Of a DNA stretch of 64,000 nt, positions 58,693-64,000 are shown piece after piece. Numbering within the stretch: the stretch's first letter is position 1; every line of letters begins with the position of its first letter. Source of the stretch: JBNAGF01 sp049801055. GTDB lineage: Bacteria > Pseudomonadota > Alphaproteobacteria > Rhodobacterales > Rhodobacteraceae. The position numbers and the translations under genes were made by a program. Location of the stretch: the NCBI RefSeq assembly GCF_049801055.1, contig NZ_JBNAGF010000014.1, positions 73,183-137,182 on the forward strand, given 5' to 3'. The notes beneath the pieces were generated by a model. It worked only from the letters and a program-made list of their open reading frames with translations. It was not told where the DNA came from and did not search any database.

Positions 58693-59994
58693 ATGTCCAA
58701 AATCTGGGACTTTGTTGAGGAGTATTCCATACTGCTTATTGCGGGTGCGTTGACCGCCCTGTTCTGGGCCAACACATCACCCGAGAGTTACCACCATCTG
58801 GTTCATTTCGAACTGTTCCACGGCGGGCCAATCGGGCATCTGCACGATGACGGACATGGCCATGTTTCCCGATCCTTTACATTGCACTTTCTGGTTAACG
58901 ATTTGTTGATGGCTTTCTTTTTCGCCGTGGCCGGCAAGGAAGTTTGGGAAGCGGTGGCACTTAAGAACGGTTCTCTGCGAGGAAAAAAGGCGCTGACGCC
59001 GTTGATCGCAACAGCCGGAGGCATGATCGGTCCAGTGACCATCTACCTGCTGGGGGCATTTGCTGTTGGCAAGTTCGCCATTCTCGCCAATGGTTGGGCA
59101 ATTCCCACGGCGACGGATATCGCCTTTTCGTACCTCATCGGTCGCATTGTTTTCGGCGCAGGCCACCCGGCGGTTGGCTTTCTACTTTTGCTCGCAATCG
59201 CAGATGACGCGGTCGGCCTTGTGATTCTTGCCATTTTCTATCCGCAAGGAGAGCTGGCTCCGGAATGGCTTCTGGTTTCAATCGCGGCAGCTGTTTTGGT
59301 CTATCTGCTGTTTAACAAACTTCCCCGCAGGATGGACCGCGGTAAACAGGATCGCCCGAACTCGACATGGGTTCGCAAGAAACTGTCATGGTGGCCTTAT
59401 CTGATCGCCGGAGCCGTCAGCTGGTTCGCCTTTCACAAGGCGGGCATCCATCCTGCTCTCGGCCTGCTACCGATTATTCCGGCCATGCCACATGCAGATG
59501 TCGATTACGGTATCTTCGCGGCGGAAGAAGTGCACCAGAACGATCTGCTCAACGTCTCCGAGCACAGCCTGAAACGCCCGGTCGAGTTCATCCTGTTCGG
59601 TTTCGGCCTGATGAATGCAGGAGTAGAGTTCTCATCGGTCGGCGCAGCCACGACAATGGTTCTCGCCGGGCTGTTGATCGGAAAGCCGCTGGGCATCTGG
59701 CTGATGGGCAGTTTCGCGGCCAAGACGCTAAAGCTCGGTCTTCCCGAAGGCATGAAGCAATCCGATCTGTTCGTATTGGGGTGCGTCGCCGCCATCGGCT
59801 TCACTGTTTCGCTTTTCGTCGCTTCGGTCGCCTTTCCGGCTGGCGCGGTTCAGGACGCAGCAAAAATGGGCGCGCTTCTGTCCTTTGGCGCCGCCGGGAT
59901 GTCAATCGTTGCCGGCATTCTGTTCAAATCCAAGCAGGGCGCAGACACAAAAACTGCGGCTGGTCCGGAGACAGGTTTGGAGCCAGCCGAATAA
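58693..59994 (+). CDS. nhaA: Na+/H+ antiporter NhaA
   Basis: An inner-membrane antiporter of 433 residues. Family motifs include NDLLMAFFFAVAGKEVWEA, AIPTATDIAFSYLIGRIVFG (Asp of the discontinuous helix) and LLLAIADDAVGLVILAIFY with the twin Asp of the cation site. The loop after helix 1 is long and His-rich (HGGPIGHLHDDGHGHVSR, about 42-60), unlike the E. coli protein (388 residues). gagagg precedes the ATG. It is useful for a marine organism in sodium and pH homeostasis. Single gene. Confidence 0.9.
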   Translation: MSKIWDFVEEYSILLIAGALTALFWANTSPESYHHLVHFELFHGGPIGHLHDDGHGHVSRSFTLHFLVNDLLMAFFFAVAGKEVWEAVALKNGSLRGKKALTPLIATAGGMIGPVTIYLLGAFAVGKFAILANGWAIPTATDIAFSYLIGRIVFGAGHPAVGFLLLLAIADDAVGLVILAIFYPQGELAPEWLLVSIAAAVLVYLLFNKLPRRMDRGKQDRPNSTWVRKKLSWWPYLIAGAVSWFAFHKAGIHPALGLLPIIPAMPHADVDYGIFAAEEVHQNDLLNVSEHSLKRPVEFILFGFGLMNAGVEFSSVGAATTMVLAGLLIGKPLGIWLMGSFAAKTLKLGLPEGMKQSDLFVLGCVAAIGFTVSLFVASVAFPAGAVQDAAKMGALLSFGAAGMSIVAGILFKSKQGADTKTAAGPETGLEPAE

Positions 59995-60009
59995 ACCACC
60001 TGCGTTTTT

Positions 60010-60036
60010 GCCGGGCCGTTCCTAATGCGGCCCGGC
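60010..60036. other. Hairpin between nhaA and folB
   Basis: A perfect 9-bp inverted repeat gccgggccg/cggcccggc with a 9-base loop lies 15 bases after the nhaA stop. No T-run follows the stem; a tttttt-like run lies before it. It could be a factor-assisted terminator of nhaA. Confidence 0.45.
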
Positions 60037-60076
60037 CCCATGACCCTTGCTTAAACATGACGGGCAGAACCCCAAC

Positions 60077-60955
60077 ATGAATACCACCATCCGATCGATC
60101 GAACCGACCTCTTCACGTTCAGACCGCATCGACCGGCTGACGTTGAACAACTTTGTCCGTGAAATCGAAATTGGCGCTTTCGATGAAGAGCGCGGGGTCA
60201 CCCAAAGACTGAAGTTCGACATAGGCGTCGAGGTGGCATCAACTTGCGCCGCGATAACCGATGACGTCGATGCAATCCTGAGTTACGACGCGCTCGTTTC
60301 TGCCGTCGATATCTCATTGCAACAGGAACGTGTCGACCTGCTTGAAACGCTGGCCGAACGGATAGCGACCCACATTTTCCGTTTCCCCGAAGCGCAGAAA
60401 CTGTCGCTGGCAATTCGGAAACTTGACCGCGGCCCGTTTGAAATGGGTGTTGAAATCGAGCGACGACGCGACATGAACACCGGATCGGAAACGGCCTGCA
60501 CCGAATTGCTGCCGCAGATTGTTGAGCTTTCAAACAAGGATCTGGCGCATCCAGAGCTCAACGGGTTGCTCCGTTCTCTCAAGTCTTCAGGCCTACCGGT
60601 CGTGTTGACGGTCGGATTGCCGGCCAACTTCAACGCCCCAGCCGGCAGTGACGAAGTGATCCGCCAAATCCAGTTTCTGGCGATAGAGCAAAACGCCTGG
60701 CGCTTGGCAGACTGCGAACCGCGAGTACAAATCGTTCGGTCCCGAACCGAGCTGGAACACTGCATAAAGTCCAGCCGGCTGGCGGTCTGGGCGCCTGCGA
60801 AAATGGTCAACACCTCATTCGCCAATATCTCGGACGCACCAGAACCAGGACCGGCCCTCACCCAATGGTTTGCCCGTGCTATCGATGCATCCCTGGTGGC
60901 GGACTTCAATCCTGTTGACCGCCACACCGACAACAAAGGGGGACAAGAAGGTTGA
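60077..60955 (+). CDS. folB: Dihydroneopterin aldolase-like protein with C-terminal extension
   Basis: Residues about 18-125 form a FolB domain (DRLTLNNFVREIEIGAFDEERGVTQRLKFDIGVEV, LSYDALVSAVDISLQQERVDLLETLAERIATHIF, LAIRKLDRGPFEMGVEIERRR). It would cleave dihydroneopterin to hydroxymethyl-dihydropterin and glycolaldehyde in folate synthesis. Residues about 130-292 are an extra domain without a motif I recognise (GLPVVLTVGLPANFNAPAGSDE, RSRLAVWAPAKMVNTSFANI). Long FolB forms of this size are, to my knowledge, common in Rhodobacteraceae. The stop overlaps the pntA start. A TTG at 60047 is the alternative start. Confidence 0.78.
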   Translation: MNTTIRSIEPTSSRSDRIDRLTLNNFVREIEIGAFDEERGVTQRLKFDIGVEVASTCAAITDDVDAILSYDALVSAVDISLQQERVDLLETLAERIATHIFRFPEAQKLSLAIRKLDRGPFEMGVEIERRRDMNTGSETACTELLPQIVELSNKDLAHPELNGLLRSLKSSGLPVVLTVGLPANFNAPAGSDEVIRQIQFLAIEQNAWRLADCEPRVQIVRSRTELEHCIKSSRLAVWAPAKMVNTSFANISDAPEPGPALTQWFARAIDASLVADFNPVDRHTDNKGGQEG

Positions 60956-62523
60956 AGATAGGGACACCTAGAGAGACATTTTCGGGCGAGTCTCGCGTTG
61001 CGATGACGCCTGAGTCTGCGATTCAGTTGCAGAAGCTTGGCTATGAGTGCGCGATTGAGGCTGGGGCCGGAGCTGCTGCGGGTTTTTCGGACGCGGCTTA
61101 TACGGCTGCCGGGGTTGAGATCATCAAGACGGCGGCGGGTCTTTGGAAGGCTTCGGACATCATTGCGAAGGTGCGTCAGCCGAACGAGACGGAGCTGAAG
61201 CGTCTGACGAAGGAAAAGACGCTGATTTCGTTCTTCAACCCTGCTGGCAACGAGCCTGGCATGGAGGCGGCGAAGGCGAAGGGGGCCAACGTGATCGCCA
61301 TGGAGATGGTTCCCCGGATCAGCCGGGCCCAGAAGATGGACGCGCTGTCGTCGATGGCGAACATTGCGGGTTACCGGGCGGTGATCGAGGCCGGGAACAA
61401 TTTCGGCCGGTTCTTCACGGGCCAGATCACGGCGGCGGGCAAGGTCCCACCGGCCAAGGTTCTGGTTGTCGGCGCCGGGGTTGCGGGTCTTGCCGCGATC
61501 GGCACCTCGACCAGTCTCGGTGCGATCACCTATGCGTTCGACGTGCGCCCCGAAGTGGCCGAGCAGGTTGAGTCGATGGGGGCCGAGTTCGTCTATCTCG
61601 ACTTCGAGGAAGAGCAGCAGGACGGCGCCTCGACCGGCGGCTATGCTTCGGTGCAGTCCGACGAGTTCCGCGAAGCGCAGCTGGCCAAGTTCCGCGAGCT
61701 GGCGCCAGAAGTGGACATCGTGATCACTACGGCGCTGATCCCCAACCGCGAGGCGCCGGAGCTGTGGACCAAGGACATGGTCGAGGCGATGAAGCCGGGT
61801 TCGGTGATCGTCGATCTGGCGGCGGAGAAGGGCGGCAACTGCAAGCTGACCGTGGCTGACGAGAAGATCGTGACCGACAATGGCGTAACCATCATCGGCT
61901 ATACCGACTTCCCGAGCCGGATGGCGGCACAGTCCTCGTCGCTTTACGCCACCAACATCCGCCACATGATGGCCGATCTGACGCCCGAGAAGGACGGTCA
62001 GATCAATCACGACATGGAAGATGACGTGATCCGCGGCGCCACGGTGACCTATCAGGGCGACATTACCTTCCCGCCACCGCCGCCCAAGGTGCAGGCGATC
62101 GCGGCGCAGCCCAAGCAAGAGGTCAAGGAACTGACGCCCGAAGAAAAGCGGGCGCAGGAGATTGCCGAGTTCAAGGCGCAGACCAAGCAGCAGGTGACCC
62201 TGCTGGCCATTGGCGGGGCGCTGATGCTGGGCGTTGGCCTTGTGGCCCCGGCCAGCTTCATGCAGCATTTCATCGTGTTCGTGCTGGCGGTCTTTGTCGG
62301 CTTCCAGGTGATCTGGGGCGTGGCACACAGCCTGCACACGCCGCTGATGGCGGTGACCAACGCGATCTCGTCGATCATCATCCTGGGTGCGCTCATGCAA
62401 ATGGGATCGGGCTCGTTCCTGGTGATCCTCCTCGCCGCGCTTTCGGTCTTCATGGCCGGGATCAACATCTTTGGCGGCTTCCTCGTGACCCGGCGCATGC
62501 TCGCCATGTTCCAGAAATCCTGA
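60952..62523 (+). CDS. pntA: NAD(P) transhydrogenase alpha subunit
   Basis: Proton-translocating transhydrogenase, NAD(H)-binding domain I plus membrane helices. The protein has 523 residues, the E. coli-like undivided form: KIGTPRETFSGESRVAMTPESA, the Rossmann motif KVLVVGAGVAGLAAIGTSTSLGA (about 168-190), GYTDFPSRMAAQSSSLYATNIRHMM, a proline-rich linker, then four C-terminal helices. The start is TTG at 60952, overlapping the folB stop as TTGA. Third codon positions are strongly G/C, unlike folB upstream. It should supply NADPH at the cost of the proton gradient. Confidence 0.93.
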   Translation: MKIGTPRETFSGESRVAMTPESAIQLQKLGYECAIEAGAGAAAGFSDAAYTAAGVEIIKTAAGLWKASDIIAKVRQPNETELKRLTKEKTLISFFNPAGNEPGMEAAKAKGANVIAMEMVPRISRAQKMDALSSMANIAGYRAVIEAGNNFGRFFTGQITAAGKVPPAKVLVVGAGVAGLAAIGTSTSLGAITYAFDVRPEVAEQVESMGAEFVYLDFEEEQQDGASTGGYASVQSDEFREAQLAKFRELAPEVDIVITTALIPNREAPELWTKDMVEAMKPGSVIVDLAAEKGGNCKLTVADEKIVTDNGVTIIGYTDFPSRMAAQSSSLYATNIRHMMADLTPEKDGQINHDMEDDVIRGATVTYQGDITFPPPPPKVQAIAAQPKQEVKELTPEEKRAQEIAEFKAQTKQQVTLLAIGGALMLGVGLVAPASFMQHFIVFVLAVFVGFQVIWGVAHSLHTPLMAVTNAISSIIILGALMQMGSGSFLVILLAALSVFMAGINIFGGFLVTRRMLAMFQKS

Positions 62524-62537
62524 AGGAGTAGAGGACA

Positions 62538-63971
62538 ATGGACTTCGGATTTACGACTGCGGCCTATGTTGTCGCTGCTGTTCTCTTCATCCTGTCGCTG
62601 GGCGGCCTTTCGGGCCAGGAAAGCGCCAAGCGCGCTGTCTGGTACGGAATTGTCGGCATGGCGCTGGCGGTGTTTGCCACTCTGATCGGTCCCGGTGCAG
62701 GCCTGTGGTGGCTGTCGATCATCCTGATCGCGGCCGGTGGCATGATCGGCTATCAGCTGGCGTCGCGGGTCGAGATGACCCAGATGCCGGAACTGGTGGC
62801 CGGCATGCACGCGCTGGTCGGTCTGGCTGCCGTGTTCGTGGGCTTCAATGCCCATTTCGAACTGGGCAACGTCATGGCGATGGACGAGACCGCAAAGAAA
62901 GCGCTGGAAGGCTTTGCCGCGCTGCTGGCCAAGAAGGACAGCGTTGAGATCAACATCCTGCGGGTCGAGGCCTCGCTGGGCATCTGGATCGGGGCCGTGA
63001 CCTTCACCGGTTCGGTGATTGCCTATGGCAAGCTCTCGGGCAAGGTGACCTCGGCGGCCACCAAGCTGCCTGGCGGCCATGTGCTGAACGCCAGTGCGGC
63101 CGCGCTGTCGCTGCTGTGCCTGATCTGGTACCTGAACTCGGGTAGCTTCTTTCCGCTGCTGATCCTGACCATCGCGGCGCTGTTCATCGGCTATCACCTG
63201 ATCATGGGCATCGGTGGCGCCGACATGCCGGTGGTTGTCTCGATGCTCAACTCGTACTCGGGCTGGGCCGCGGCAGCGATCGGCTTCTCGCTTGGCAACG
63301 ACCTGCTGATCGTGGTCGGTGCGCTGGTGGGCTCTTCGGGTGCGATCCTGTCTTACATCATGTGCAAGGCGATGAACCGCTCCTTCGTTTCTGTGATCCT
63401 CGGCGGCTTCGGCGGCGAGCAGGGGCCGCAGATGGAGGTCGAGGGCGAGCAGGTTGCGATCGAGACCGACGGCGTGGCCGCCGCGCTCAACGAGGCCGAC
63501 AGCGTCATCATCATCCCCGGTTACGGCATGGCCGTGGCACAGGCGCAGGCTGCAGTCAGCGACCTGACCAAGAAGCTGCGCGCCAAGGGCAAGAATGTCC
63601 GTTTTGCCATCCACCCCGTCGCCGGGCGCCTGCCCGGACACATGAACGTGCTGCTGGCCGAAGCAAAAGTGCCCTACGACATCGTGATGGAGATGGACGA
63701 GATCAACGAGGACTTCCCGGAAACGGATGTCTCGATCGTCATCGGCTCGAACGACATCGTCAACCCGGCCGCACAGGACGACCCCAACTCACCCATCGCC
63801 GGCATGCCGGTGCTGGAATGCTGGAAGTCCAAGCAGGTCTTCGTGATGAAACGCGGGCAGGGAACCGGATATTCCGGCATCGAAAACCCCCTCTTCTTCA
63901 AGGAAAACACCCGCATGTTCTACGGAGACGCAAAAGCGTCGCTCGACAAACTGCTCCCAATGATCGAATGA
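62538..63971 (+). CDS. pntB: NAD(P) transhydrogenase beta subunit
   Basis: A 477-residue membrane subunit with about nine N-terminal helices (RVEMTQMPELVAGMHALVGLAAVFVGF near 75-101; conserved His for proton transfer) and C-terminal NADP(H)-binding domain III with VIIIPGYGMAVAQAQAAVSDLTKKLRAKGKNVRFAIHPVAGRLPGHMNVLLAEAKVPYD and GSNDIVNPAA. A gaaggag site lies between pntA and this ATG, 14 bases apart. The stop is 29 bases before the window end. It shares the GC-rich codon style of pntA. Confidence 0.94.
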   Translation: MDFGFTTAAYVVAAVLFILSLGGLSGQESAKRAVWYGIVGMALAVFATLIGPGAGLWWLSIILIAAGGMIGYQLASRVEMTQMPELVAGMHALVGLAAVFVGFNAHFELGNVMAMDETAKKALEGFAALLAKKDSVEINILRVEASLGIWIGAVTFTGSVIAYGKLSGKVTSAATKLPGGHVLNASAAALSLLCLIWYLNSGSFFPLLILTIAALFIGYHLIMGIGGADMPVVVSMLNSYSGWAAAAIGFSLGNDLLIVVGALVGSSGAILSYIMCKAMNRSFVSVILGGFGGEQGPQMEVEGEQVAIETDGVAAALNEADSVIIIPGYGMAVAQAQAAVSDLTKKLRAKGKNVRFAIHPVAGRLPGHMNVLLAEAKVPYDIVMEMDEINEDFPETDVSIVIGSNDIVNPAAQDDPNSPIAGMPVLECWKSKQVFVMKRGQGTGYSGIENPLFFKENTRMFYGDAKASLDKLLPMIE

Positions 63972-64000
63972 AAATAATCATAATCACGTAAACAGGGGCC

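Noticed and set aside
60283..62538. A 751-residue open frame on the minus strand opposite folB and pntA
   Set aside because: Its composition (Arg/His/Leu/Asp repeats) is that of an antisense shadow of GC-rich coding sequence; the plus-strand genes have clear families and ribosome sites.
62052..63641. A 529-residue minus-strand frame opposite pntA/pntB
   Set aside because: It is a shadow caused by high GC at third positions; no family motif and a very His/Gln/Arg-rich translation.

Overview
The window looks like chromosomal DNA of an alphaproteobacterium of the Rhodobacteraceae (Roseobacter group). The inference rests on the gene set: TauR/Tpa/Xsc/Pta taurine dissimilation, a SoeABC-type sulfite dehydrogenase, split mnmC genes, MetV-MetF, a ScfR-like regulator, a DUF1127 protein, full-length PntA/PntB and moderately GC-rich, densely packed genes. 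The genus cannot be fixed from sequence reading alone. No rRNA, tRNA, CRISPR array, phage or IS element was seen.

Region 1 (1-1750) holds the end of an aromatic amino acid (homogentisate type) cluster: a VOC protein, maleylacetoacetate isomerase and a DOPA-dioxygenase-family protein. Region 2 (1775-18776) is a nearly complete taurine dissimilation island: tauABC uptake, tpa, an arsR-permease pair, the MocR regulator tauR, xsc, pta, a citrate synthase and soeABC. Taurine is imported, transaminated to sulfoacetaldehyde and cleaved to sulfite plus acetyl phosphate. Pta makes acetyl-CoA for the TCA cycle, and SoeABC oxidises sulfite to sulfate. Four paired direct repeats of a CTGGACTTAA-like word, 22-23 bp apart, mark probable TauR sites in front of tauA, tpa, arsR/tauR and xsc.

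Region 3 (18895-32695) is mostly housekeeping: dapA, a lytic transglycosylase, an EamA transporter, divergent mnmD and mnmC2 genes, a MaoC/Meh-like hydratase, an FMN reductase, an OmpA-like lipoprotein, an Ada-like protein, nth, a PfkB kinase, metV-metF, a DUF1127 protein and an unassigned dehydrogenase.

Region 4 (32846-58648) is a C1/C2-acid metabolism island. A long minus-strand gene string encodes a GntR/FCD regulator, oxalyl-CoA decarboxylase, formyl-CoA transferase, a stand-alone ALDH1L-type formyltransferase domain, formate-THF ligase, a tandem universal stress protein and a tripartite tricarboxylate (TctCBA) transporter. To its right lie an isochorismatase-like hydrolase with sucCD, then tungstate-type transporter genes (tupBC, no tupA), an NAD-dependent formate dehydrogenase (fdhBA), a LysR regulator, and a second, divergent SucC/SucD-like pair with a quinone oxidoreductase. 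A TGGTATACCA palindrome in front of gntR and the divergent SucCD-like pair, and a near copy in front of the isochorismatase-sucCD operon, suggest one GntR regulon. The best reading is import of oxalate (or a related acid), activation to the CoA ester, decarboxylation to formyl-CoA, and then either oxidation of formate by FDH or entry of the C1 unit into folate metabolism.

Region 5 (58693-63971) holds nhaA, folB with a long C-terminal extension, and pntA-pntB, whose codon use is visibly more GC-rich than that of their neighbours.
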